From: a virus
IMG/VR virus record: IMGVR_UViG_3300010354_000308
Location: 1 to 33,610 of that record
DNA length: 33,610 nt
Reading direction: 5' to 3' (one strand)
The notes under the pieces were generated by a model. That model was not told where the DNA came from. It was given only the letters and a program-made list of their open reading frames with translations, and ran no database searches. A program made the position numbers and the translations under genes. Below are positions 25,201 to 32,163 of this stretch, piece by piece. Position 1 is the first letter of the stretch, and each line of letters begins with the position of its first letter.

Positions 25201-28200
25201 AGATATACCTACGATTTACCAAGAATTTCTGGATTCTCTGCATCTGATATTATAGATGTAAGACCAAGAGTAACTCCATACGCATCTGGGTCTGGATATT
25301 CTCCCTTTGAATTTGCATCTAGAATATTTAATCCATATACTTCGTCATCTTCTCATATCTTAGCAAAAGATAAGTCTACAAATTTATCATATGATTTTTA
25401 TGTTGGTAGAATTGATAAGTTATTTTTAACTAAAGAGGGGGTTTTTAATATTTCCCGAGGAGTTCCTGCACTAAATCCCAAAGTACCTACTGTAATTGAT
25501 AGTGCTTTAGAAATAGGAACTATTATCTTACCTCCATATATTTACAATACTGATCAAGTTTCCTTATCTCTGAATGCACATAAGAGATATCGAATGAGAG
25601 ATATTTCTGTTATCGAAAAGAGATTAAAGAACGTTGAATATTATACTGCATTGTCTCTTCTTGAAAGTGAAACATCAAACATGACCCTCAGAGATGGTCA
25701 GACTAATTTCGATAGGTTCAAGTCAGGATTTTTTGTAGATAACTTTAAATCGGTTTTAGGTGGAGATGTAAATAACGTTCTTTATAGAGCAAGTGTAGAT
25801 ACGACCGAAGGTAGACTACGACCATCTCACTACACTACCTCTATTGATCTTCTTTTGGGTTCTGAGGTTGTTGTTGGCGCAGCAGTTTCTTCAAACCCAT
25901 CAGCTGACTATAGGTTTGTAGATGACTTAGGAGATTCTAATGTAAAAAGAGTTGGTGATGTAGTATGTTTAAACTACACCAATACTATTTTCATTCAAAA
26001 TAGATTTGCAACAAGAATTGAAAATGTAAACCCATTTGCGGTTGTTAATTGGATCGGTCAGATTGAACTGAATCCATCTACAGACACTTGGATTGAGACT
26101 AGAAGAAGTGCAAGAACCTATGATATTGAGGGAAGTTATTCTGCCTCTCTTGGAATAACGGGGGCTGATAGCAATAGTGGTATTTCTCCAATTGACTGGG
26201 GTTCTTGGGAAACTAATTGGACTGGACAATCAATTTCAAATGGACCAACATTATTCAGTAATAGTACTTCTAGTGTAACTGGACAACGTGAAAATACTGG
26301 TTCATTCCAAAGTGGAAGAGGAATTCCAATTACAACTACAACTAGAATCCAGGATAGAACGGTTTCATTTAGAGAACAGACAGTAACTACTACGACTAAT
26401 GAAACTAGACAAGGAATTCAATTTAGGGTAGGGGAAAGATTTGATTCGACAAGTCTCGGTGATAAGGTAGTATCACTGGATGTTGTTACTACAATGAGAT
26501 CTAGGAATATCGAATTCATTTGTAAGAGGCTAAAACCAAATACAAGGATGTATTCCTTCTTCGATAATGTTGATATGAATAAGTATATTATTCCAAAACT
26601 AATTGAAATTGAAATGGTTAGTGGTACTTTTGGAACAGGGGAAGTTGTTGCTGGTAGTTTTGGAACAGCTTCAATCAGATTCCGACTAGCTCAGCAAAAT
26701 CATAAGTATGGACCATATAATACTCCATCTGAAGTATATAAGGTAAACCCATATTCACCATCAGATTCGTTATCAAGTATATACTCATCGACAGCTACTA
26801 CTCTTAATGTGGATACTGCTTCATTGGAGTTGCAGTCTGCATCTGGTTATTATGGATATTTAACTACTGGAATGCGTTTAGTCGGACAATCCAGTGGTGC
26901 TATTGCAACGGTAAAAGATATAAGACTGATTACTGATCAAGCGGGAGTTCTGATTGGATCTATATTCATTCCCGATCCAACTGTTCCATCCGCTCCTTCA
27001 TTTAATACAGGAACAAAGACATTTACTCTGACCACTAGTGCTACGAATGAAACTATTTCTGGACTAACAGATAGTTCTGCAGAGGCTAATTTCACTTCTT
27101 CGGGTACTTTACAGAATGTAGAAGCGAGTACTTTGAGGATAAGGAATGCTGATGTACAGAGAATCCCTCAGTCACAATCTAGAACTTTAACCTCAAGTGA
27201 TACTAGAGTTGTTGCTGATACTTCATTTGCAAATAGAACTACTCAACAAACTAGATGGGTAGATCCACTTGCACAATCTTTTGAAGTTCCAGATATCAAT
27301 GGAATATACTTGACTAAGTGCGATGTCTTCTTCAGAAGTAAAGATACCAAGAGTTTGCCAATTACTTTACAAGTAAGAACTCTCCAAACTGGACTACCAA
27401 CACAAACAATATTACCTTTTGGTGAAGTTGTTTTGGATCCAGATCAAGTTTCTACATCAACAGATGGAACAGTACCAACAACATTTACATTCCCATCCCC
27501 AGTATATTGTGAAGGTGGTGGAGAGTATTCTATAGTACTACTATCAGCTTCAAATGAATATACTGTGTTTATTTCTCGGATGGGCGAGGAAGATATAACG
27601 ACAATTAATAAACCAGATTCTGAAAAGATTATTGTTTCACAACAACCTTTACTTGGATCGTTATTTAAATCACAAAATGGAGCTACTTGGGATCCAAGTC
27701 AATTAGAAGATTTGAAATTTAATTTATATAGAGCCGAATTTACATCACAGTCTGGAAATGTTAGATTCTATAATCCAGATTTAGATATTGGAAACAGACA
27801 AATTGCCTCATTGAGAGAAAATCCTCTCGATATGGTATCTAGATCGGTTATTGTTGGTTTGGCTAAGAGTTTGAGTGCAAGTGAAGTAACTAATCTGTCA
27901 CCAGGTATAACAGTTATTCAACAAAATAATCCAAACTTTAGTTCAAAATTAAGTAAAATTTTAGGATCCATTGGAATTGGAAGTGAATTAAGTCTGAGTT
28001 CTATTGGGGCTGGATTTACCGCAGGGGCAGTTACATATACTAACGTCCCATTAGTTTCTAAAACAGGAAAAGGATTCGGAGCCAAGGTCACACTATCGGT
28101 CAATTCTGGAGTGGCTGTTGCAGCTACTGTTTCTATTGGTGGTACTGGATATGCTGCGGGAGATATTTTAACAGTTAATTCTGCAGATACTGGTGGTTTT

Positions 28201-29766
28201 GGTAAAAATCTAATTTTGACTATTCCAAATAATATTGGAATAATTAGTGCATATAATACCCTGATATTGGATAATCTTCAAGGTACGCCAAAAGTGGATG
28301 GTGGTTCTGCAATTGTTTATGTTGGTGCAGGCGGAACAACTATCGTAAGTGGTGCAACCGTGGACTCTGCAAATACTTTAAATGATGGACTACATTTCAG
28401 AGTAAAACACAATAACCACGGAATGTATTCCTCTTTTGATAGAGTTGTCTTAGATGGCGTTCAGTCAGATACCAAATCAGAAAAACTTACATCGACATAT
28501 AGTAGTTCGAGCACCGATGATATCAGTGTTTCATCTGTGAATATATTCAATTCATTTGAAAACTATGATATCAATGCAACAAATCCTGGATATGTATTAA
28601 TCGGAAATGAAATTATTAGATATACTGGAGTTTCTAGCGCTTTAGGTACATTGACTGGAATTACTCGTGCTATAGACAACACGAAAGCAAATGAACATCC
28701 AGTTAATAGTTTGGTAACCAAATACGAATTAAATGGCATTTCTTTGCGTAGAATAAATGCAGAACATAGTTTAGCAAACACTTCATTGGAACAATATCCA
28801 ATTGATATTGATTCATACTGGATTAATGTTGGTGTAAGTAGTCGAGGGGTCGATAGATCTATTGGAAACCCAAATGGTTTACCAGAATTGTTCTTTAAAG
28901 AAACTAAATCTGGTGGTAGTTATGAGACACAGTATGCAATTGTTGGTGTGCCCGTTGGACCAAGAGCCACACAAAATATACCATTCAATGCATTGACTCC
29001 AAATGTACAAGTTCTGCAACCAGAAGGAACTTCTGTTTCGGGTAGAGTGAGAACATTTACTGGTAATAGTGTAGACGGAGGATTCACTCCATTTATTGAT
29101 CAAGGATTTGAACCAATCTCTCTTGGAAATATCAATTTCTTCAATTCACCTAGAACTATTGCTTCTAAGGTAAATGAACTTTCTAAATTGACAGATTTCC
29201 CAGGAAGAAAATCATTTACTATGGAGTTTACTTTATCCACATCTGATCCAAAAGTAAGTCCAATGATTGACTTGGACCGAGTTAATATTATTACTACAAT
29301 GGATAGGATTAACTCCAAGGTCTCTGACTATGCTACCGATCTTCGAGTCAATTCCTTAGATGGTGATCCTAGCGCTGCAATATATCTATCTAAACCAGTG
29401 AGGTTGGAAAAACCTGCAGACGGATTAAAAGTCATGTTCGATGCGTATCGTCACTCTACAAATGACATTAGAGTTATGTATAGAATTTTCAGACCAGATT
29501 CTCCTGAAGAATATCAATTATTCGAATTATTCCCTGGATATGATAATTTAGATGGAGATGGACTGCCAATTGATATCGCTAAAAATAGTGGATTGCCCGA
29601 TAAGAGAATTCTTCCATCGAATGGATTGAATGATTATCGTGAATATGAGTATAATGCTAATAATTTGCCTCCATTCACAGGATTCCAAGTCAAAATTATT
29701 ATGACTGGAACAAATTATGCTTATGTTCCAAAAATTCGTGATCTAAGAGTAATCGCATCAATTTAA
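22264..29766 (+). CDS. Giant DUF4815-type baseplate/tail-fibre protein, 2500 aa
   Basis: The N-terminus (PYFDDFSESKNYQKVLFKPG, then FPIQARELTTLQSILQNQIE) is the signature start of DUF4815 proteins, large phage tail or fibre proteins of unknown mechanism. A helical stretch near 1108-1160 (VIEKRLKNVEYYTALSLLE) may form a trimeric coiled coil. The segment NIEFICKRLKPNTRMYSFFD and then the block from DPLAQSFEVP (1667) to GSLFKSQNGATW (1798-1809) and NLYRA are modules shared by many giant phage fibre proteins. GSGY (TGYAAGD) and IGNEIIRYTG modules appear near 1955 and 2110. The C-terminal part (PVRLEKPADGLKVMFDAYRH) also belongs to this family. No enzyme motif or membrane segment is seen. It is probably a peripheral baseplate arm or long fibre, filling the place of T4 gp10/gp11-type proteins. 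Exact location is inferred. Confidence 0.85.
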   Translation: MPQNTNLNASPYFDDFSESKNYQKVLFKPGFPIQARELTTLQSILQNQIEKFGKHFFKEGSVVIPGQLAYDSEYTSVQIDETHLGIPVSVYLNALVGKTIKGETSGVTAKVESYITNSESELKNYTLYVKYQSSSDNDFSNQTFNDGENLITLDEVQYSISNIRSGSTFATTVISDCTRVGSAAKIAEGVYFIRGFFVNVSSQTVILDQYSNQPSYRVGLLINEEVVTASSEDNDLFDNAKGFSNFAAPGADRFKLTTTLIKKSLNDFNDEDFIELLRVEKGIVSKFVKNSNYNLIRDELARRTFDESGDYYVKPFTVTVRESLNDRQGNNGVYFENSKTIGGNTPSEDLLTLSISPGKAYVRGYELETINTTNVDLPKTRTTEKQENESVQFTLGRQIEVNNVYGSAPVGFGTTSQVRLYNQRTSTPGTPSGIQIGVARLYDLKLKNSEYVDKTTKFEASLYDVQTFTYLEINTHILLTGPAFVEGRSSNASGHLFQTVNDVRQMVLYQVSGTFQAGEELLVNGEEISRIVTKVSDHTISDVYQIAGSSGVNFTADPVLDTGKLLAPSGSQFTISAASGGVSTATSPNASFSVGIKTGDVIQYSLPGFTVPTYNRVKEVNAASRNIVLEATSNITGINTGALPTSQVTVNDLFSVSLGVKNAGQAYLFADLTRKNIANTDLSSSDIVIRKSYDITVSSGAFSQVLETDSNLTLEPFDEEDYSLSFTSTGAVESLNNQKLTVSGRTITLSNISQNGSATLTVTWKKVNLRPKKKVYQRCSVKVIDKSSKDASGISTASLNDGLTYSSAYGTRVQDKRISLDIPDVSSVIGIFESSNNSDPQLPRLVLSNLNSNILNAIRGETIIGQNSGAAAAFVLTNGSNEVEFVYLNENSFEINEFISFGESRITATVSSFIPGDRDIKSNFEFDPGQTRDYVDYSAIIRKSGSTSPTRRLKVIYNNYYIDQSDPGDFVVINSYDKDRYTYDLPRISGFSASDIIDVRPRVTPYASGSGYSPFEFASRIFNPYTSSSSHILAKDKSTNLSYDFYVGRIDKLFLTKEGVFNISRGVPALNPKVPTVIDSALEIGTIILPPYIYNTDQVSLSLNAHKRYRMRDISVIEKRLKNVEYYTALSLLESETSNMTLRDGQTNFDRFKSGFFVDNFKSVLGGDVNNVLYRASVDTTEGRLRPSHYTTSIDLLLGSEVVVGAAVSSNPSADYRFVDDLGDSNVKRVGDVVCLNYTNTIFIQNRFATRIENVNPFAVVNWIGQIELNPSTDTWIETRRSARTYDIEGSYSASLGITGADSNSGISPIDWGSWETNWTGQSISNGPTLFSNSTSSVTGQRENTGSFQSGRGIPITTTTRIQDRTVSFREQTVTTTTNETRQGIQFRVGERFDSTSLGDKVVSLDVVTTMRSRNIEFICKRLKPNTRMYSFFDNVDMNKYIIPKLIEIEMVSGTFGTGEVVAGSFGTASIRFRLAQQNHKYGPYNTPSEVYKVNPYSPSDSLSSIYSSTATTLNVDTASLELQSASGYYGYLTTGMRLVGQSSGAIATVKDIRLITDQAGVLIGSIFIPDPTVPSAPSFNTGTKTFTLTTSATNETISGLTDSSAEANFTSSGTLQNVEASTLRIRNADVQRIPQSQSRTLTSSDTRVVADTSFANRTTQQTRWVDPLAQSFEVPDINGIYLTKCDVFFRSKDTKSLPITLQVRTLQTGLPTQTILPFGEVVLDPDQVSTSTDGTVPTTFTFPSPVYCEGGGEYSIVLLSASNEYTVFISRMGEEDITTINKPDSEKIIVSQQPLLGSLFKSQNGATWDPSQLEDLKFNLYRAEFTSQSGNVRFYNPDLDIGNRQIASLRENPLDMVSRSVIVGLAKSLSASEVTNLSPGITVIQQNNPNFSSKLSKILGSIGIGSELSLSSIGAGFTAGAVTYTNVPLVSKTGKGFGAKVTLSVNSGVAVAATVSIGGTGYAAGDILTVNSADTGGFGKNLILTIPNNIGIISAYNTLILDNLQGTPKVDGGSAIVYVGAGGTTIVSGATVDSANTLNDGLHFRVKHNNHGMYSSFDRVVLDGVQSDTKSEKLTSTYSSSSTDDISVSSVNIFNSFENYDINATNPGYVLIGNEIIRYTGVSSALGTLTGITRAIDNTKANEHPVNSLVTKYELNGISLRRINAEHSLANTSLEQYPIDIDSYWINVGVSSRGVDRSIGNPNGLPELFFKETKSGGSYETQYAIVGVPVGPRATQNIPFNALTPNVQVLQPEGTSVSGRVRTFTGNSVDGGFTPFIDQGFEPISLGNINFFNSPRTIASKVNELSKLTDFPGRKSFTMEFTLSTSDPKVSPMIDLDRVNIITTMDRINSKVSDYATDLRVNSLDGDPSAAIYLSKPVRLEKPADGLKVMFDAYRHSTNDIRVMYRIFRPDSPEEYQLFELFPGYDNLDGDGLPIDIAKNSGLPDKRILPSNGLNDYREYEYNANNLPPFTGFQVKIIMTGTNYAYVPKIRDLRVIASI

Positions 29767-29768
29767 TT

Positions 29769-29984
29769 ATGAGTGAAATGAAAATTAAAGTCGAAAACAC
29801 TACGTCTTTATACAGAGACACCACATCAAATGCAATTATAAATTGTTCAGATGCGGAATATGATGCCTATTTGAAGAGAAAAAATAAAAAATTGATGGAA
29901 ATTGAAGAGATGAAAAAATTGCAAAATGATGTAGATGAATTGAAAGATATGATGCGATTAATCTTAGATAAATTAAATAAATAG
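29769..29984 (+). CDS. Small coiled-coil protein, 71 aa
   Basis: Begins 2 nt after the stop of the 2500-aa gene, so it is probably translated from the same message. The first 30 residues are polar; residues 31-71 (LKRKNKKLMEIEEMKKLQND and then VDELKDMMRLILDKLNK) have hydrophobic residues at heptad spacing with many charges, a parallel coiled coil. No Cys, signal or membrane segment. T4 uses a 79-aa coiled-coil chaperone, gp57A, to fold its fibres; size and position next to a giant fibre gene make a similar chaperone or trimerisation role attractive, but there is no visible sequence match. A late-promoter-like octamer (29976-29983) overlaps its end. Confidence 0.75.
   Translation: MSEMKIKVENTTSLYRDTTSNAIINCSDAEYDAYLKRKNKKLMEIEEMKKLQNDVDELKDMMRLILDKLNK
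29976..29983 (+). promoter_or_regulatory. Late-promoter-like octamer AATAAATA
   Basis: AATAAATA lies in the last three codons of the 71-aa gene and 23 nt before the ATG at 30007, the same spacing as at 1985. Confidence 0.55.
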
Positions 29985-30006
29985 TTTAAATAGGTCCCTG
30001 TGACAA

Positions 30007-30339
30007 ATGGCAGCAAGAGTTATCAATCTAGTCGTTGATCAGGGAGTAGATTTCGAAGCTACATTTACGCTTCGAAATCAAAACAATACTCCATTAAATT
30101 TAACTGGGTATACGGCTGTTTCCCAAATAAGAAAACATCCCGCAGCAACAAGATCATATCCATTTGTGGTTACTTTCCCAGATAGATTAAATGGTGTTGT
30201 AAAAGTTGCTATGGGATTCACTGCAACTGGAACAATTGAGGGTGGTAGATATGTCTATGATTTAGTTTTGACTTCTCCAAATGCGTATAAATCAAGACCT
30301 ATCCAAGGGAATGTTTTAGTTGTTCCTGGAGTTTCCTGA
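30007..30339 (+). CDS. Small virion-like protein with Ig-type fold, 110 aa
   Basis: The product starts with the pattern VDQGVDFEATFTLRNQN followed by a P-L-N-L-T-G-Y turn and AVSQIRKHP. This arrangement is typical of small beta-sandwich domains (Ig-like or BppU-N-like) in phage baseplate and fibre proteins. A GGRYVYDLVLTS strand near the C-terminus fits the same fold. There is no catalytic motif or membrane segment. Its TGA overlaps the ATG of the next gene by one base (TGATG), and the two share the late promoter at 29976. A structural role in the tail or fibre is likely; the fold assignment is by pattern only. Confidence 0.75.
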   Translation: MAARVINLVVDQGVDFEATFTLRNQNNTPLNLTGYTAVSQIRKHPAATRSYPFVVTFPDRLNGVVKVAMGFTATGTIEGGRYVYDLVLTSPNAYKSRPIQGNVLVVPGVS

Positions 30340-31019
30340 TGACTAATTCTTACTTTGTAACAGTAAATACTCCAGATCCATATAATATTGGAGTAAATTA
30401 TGAGATTCCTACTAAGTCAGTACAGTATGGTAATATCATACTTGACAATATCAACTCGCAATTTAATGGAACCAATGTTGCATTTCCTTTATTAGCAACG
30501 GGAAATGTATATACTCCGATAAACAATCAACAACTGATTGTATCCAAGAATAATTTGATTCTTGAACCAGGAGAAGATTTTGTTATTTCGGGAAGTAATA
30601 TTATATTTACAGTTCCACCAATAACCACAGATGATGTTTTTATAATTGCTCTTGCAACAACAGCGGATCTTACAAGAACTATCAATTATGTGATTGATAG
30701 TGGAAATTCGAATATGATTCCTGGCAAAAAAGGTAAAGTAACACTAGATGTGAGTGGAGTTATTGAATCTATAAAAGTTTTTTCGGATCAAGTTGGTGGA
30801 GTTGTATTTGAAATAACGAAATCAAATTTTAATGATTATCCCAATTTCACTACAATCACTAATTCCCAAAGAGTACAGTTAATTTCCACGGATAAGTACT
30901 TTGATGATGTTCTAAATAATTGGGATACTGCAATTGTTGCGGGTGATATTTTAGATTTTGAAGTTATCAGCGTATCTAATATTAGGAGATTCCTAATCTC
31001 TTTAAAATTAAAATTATAA
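30339..31019 (+). CDS. Virion-like protein with LDDI..F.G module, 226 aa
   Basis: Starts one base inside the previous gene, with GGAG 8 nt upstream. Residues about 33-107 (NIILDNINSQFNG, QQLIVSKNNLILEPGEDFVI and a GSNIIFTVPP strand) repeat the module seen twice in the 1749-aa protein. The C-terminal half contains KKGKVTLDVSGVIESIKVF and a DVLNNWDTAIVAGDILDFEV strand-turn region. Wild-type late-gene codon use here is strongly AT-ending (by hand, 23 AAT to 2 AAC for Asn). It probably forms part of the baseplate or fibre together with the 110-aa protein. The family is unnamed to me; the structural role is inferred from the shared module. Confidence 0.75.
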   Translation: MTNSYFVTVNTPDPYNIGVNYEIPTKSVQYGNIILDNINSQFNGTNVAFPLLATGNVYTPINNQQLIVSKNNLILEPGEDFVISGSNIIFTVPPITTDDVFIIALATTADLTRTINYVIDSGNSNMIPGKKGKVTLDVSGVIESIKVFSDQVGGVVFEITKSNFNDYPNFTTITNSQRVQLISTDKYFDDVLNNWDTAIVAGDILDFEVISVSNIRRFLISLKLKL

Positions 31020-31022
31020 ATA
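31015..31022 (+). promoter_or_regulatory. Late promoter octamer TATAAATA
   Basis: A perfect late consensus overlapping the stop of the 226-aa gene and 43 nt before the ATG at 31066. Its product gene has the best ribosome site of the window (AGAGGAG, 31051-31057, spaced 8 nt), in keeping with strong late expression. Confidence 0.75.
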
Positions 31023-31065
31023 ATCATAGTTCTTAAAAGTCTAACCCCTAAGAGGAGTTGTTTCG

Positions 31066-32073
31066 ATGGCATTACTAGTTCCTAATATTGGTGAAATTGA
31101 GACTCTACGTTATCTGATCGCCCAAAATAACTTTGTGGCTGATCTTGAAGATACTTCACCAAGAAACCTCGTTCTAAAACTTTATACGAGTAATACAACC
31201 CCAGCAGAAGGGGACGTTCCTTCAGCTACTGCATATTTCGAACCATATGTTGATGGCAACGTTAATGGTTATGGAACCACAGCTAACACTGGATATCCAA
31301 CTTGTGTAAACAATAGAGTAGATCAAAACTATAGTTCTCAGTATGGAATCCTTTTAAATGGTTCTCGTTGGGTTATTAAGAACGTTGGTAGTGGAACAAC
31401 TGCAACTTATCCAGAACAGACATTTACGTTTACTGGACCTGCAGGAAACATCTACGGATATTATGTAACTAGAGCGAACAACATGCCAATCAGCGTCCAA
31501 GGCGTTGTTCATGCTGCTAGCGTAGGAATCGGAACAACTATTACTAAAGGAACCAACGTTGACCCATGTATTGGTATCGTTGGTAACTATTACTTCACTG
31601 TTGACGCGGATATTTCAATTGATGATCTGACCCTTGGTCAATATGTTGCTGGTAACGCTGGAATTCAAACTGGAACTAGAATTATTGGATTGGATAGAGC
31701 TCTGAAGGTCGTTTACATCGATAAACCACTTATCGATAACATTCAGACTGCTACTGACCCATCAATTACATTTAGTTTTGGTAAGATTGGTATTGTAAAT
31801 CACCAACTCAAGAAAGGCGACGTAATCTATATTGCAGCTGGTACAGGAAATACGACTCTTGAGTCAAATGTTTATACAGTATTTGATGTTCCTAACGCAA
31901 ATGAGTTCGTCACTACACCATCTATGACTGCAACATCAAATGGTGTTCTTGGACTTAACACTGCAACTCTCTACAGTTCAATCATGTATGCTGAGAGATT
32001 TACAAACGGTCCTTACAACATTCAGAACAATGGTGACCAAATTAAGATTACTCTAAACGTCGCTCTTGACTGA
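31066..32073 (+). CDS. Probable abundant virion structural protein, 335 aa
   Basis: Preceded by a perfect late octamer and Shine-Dalgarno AGAGGAG with 8-nt spacing, and followed directly by a strong terminator, so it can be a one-gene unit. Codon choice differs from its neighbours: by hand count 20 AAC to 12 AAT for Asn and no ATA codon at all, a pattern that highly expressed phage genes tend to show. The N-terminus is MALLVPNIGEIETLRYLIAQ; the body is beta-rich with WVIKNVGSGTTATYPEQTF and, near 245, a NHQLKKGDVIYIA repeat of the type found in the giant proteins. No enzyme motif, signal or membrane segment. I do not recognise the exact family; a tail, fibre or decoration protein made in quantity is the best inference. 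Confidence 0.82.
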   Translation: MALLVPNIGEIETLRYLIAQNNFVADLEDTSPRNLVLKLYTSNTTPAEGDVPSATAYFEPYVDGNVNGYGTTANTGYPTCVNNRVDQNYSSQYGILLNGSRWVIKNVGSGTTATYPEQTFTFTGPAGNIYGYYVTRANNMPISVQGVVHAASVGIGTTITKGTNVDPCIGIVGNYYFTVDADISIDDLTLGQYVAGNAGIQTGTRIIGLDRALKVVYIDKPLIDNIQTATDPSITFSFGKIGIVNHQLKKGDVIYIAAGTGNTTLESNVYTVFDVPNANEFVTTPSMTATSNGVLGLNTATLYSSIMYAERFTNGPYNIQNNGDQIKITLNVALD

Positions 32074-32075
32074 TA

Positions 32076-32083
32076 TATAAATA
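32076..32083 (+). promoter_or_regulatory. Late promoter octamer TATAAATA
   Basis: A perfect consensus 2 nt after the stop of the 335-aa gene, 80 nt before the ATG at 32164. A transcript starting near 32090 would meet the terminator at 32107-32141 within about 50 nt. Confidence 0.65.
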
Positions 32084-32106
32084 AAAATATAATATTTGTC
32101 ATGGTG

Positions 32107-32141
32107 GGGGATTGCTTTGTTATCAAGCAGTCCCCTTTTTT
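32107..32141 (+). terminator. Strong intrinsic terminator
   Basis: GGGGATTGCTT (32107-32117) pairs with AAGCAGTCCCC (32125-32135) over 11 positions including one G-U, loop TGTTATC, followed by six T (32136-32141). It is the clearest intrinsic terminator in the window and lies 34 nt after the stop of the 335-aa gene. On the other strand the hairpin is not followed by a T-run, so it should work in the + direction only. Confidence 0.9.
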
Positions 32142-32163
32142 ATCAAATGATAAGAATTAAACT

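Noticed and set aside
15382-29766. The 1749-aa gene, gp8 and the 2500-aa gene all lie in one frame with only two TAA codons between them, suggesting a split polyprotein
   Set aside because: gp8 has clear N- and C-terminal matches to T4 gp8, a late promoter precedes it, and each following protein starts with a typical N-terminus. The shared frame is most likely chance.
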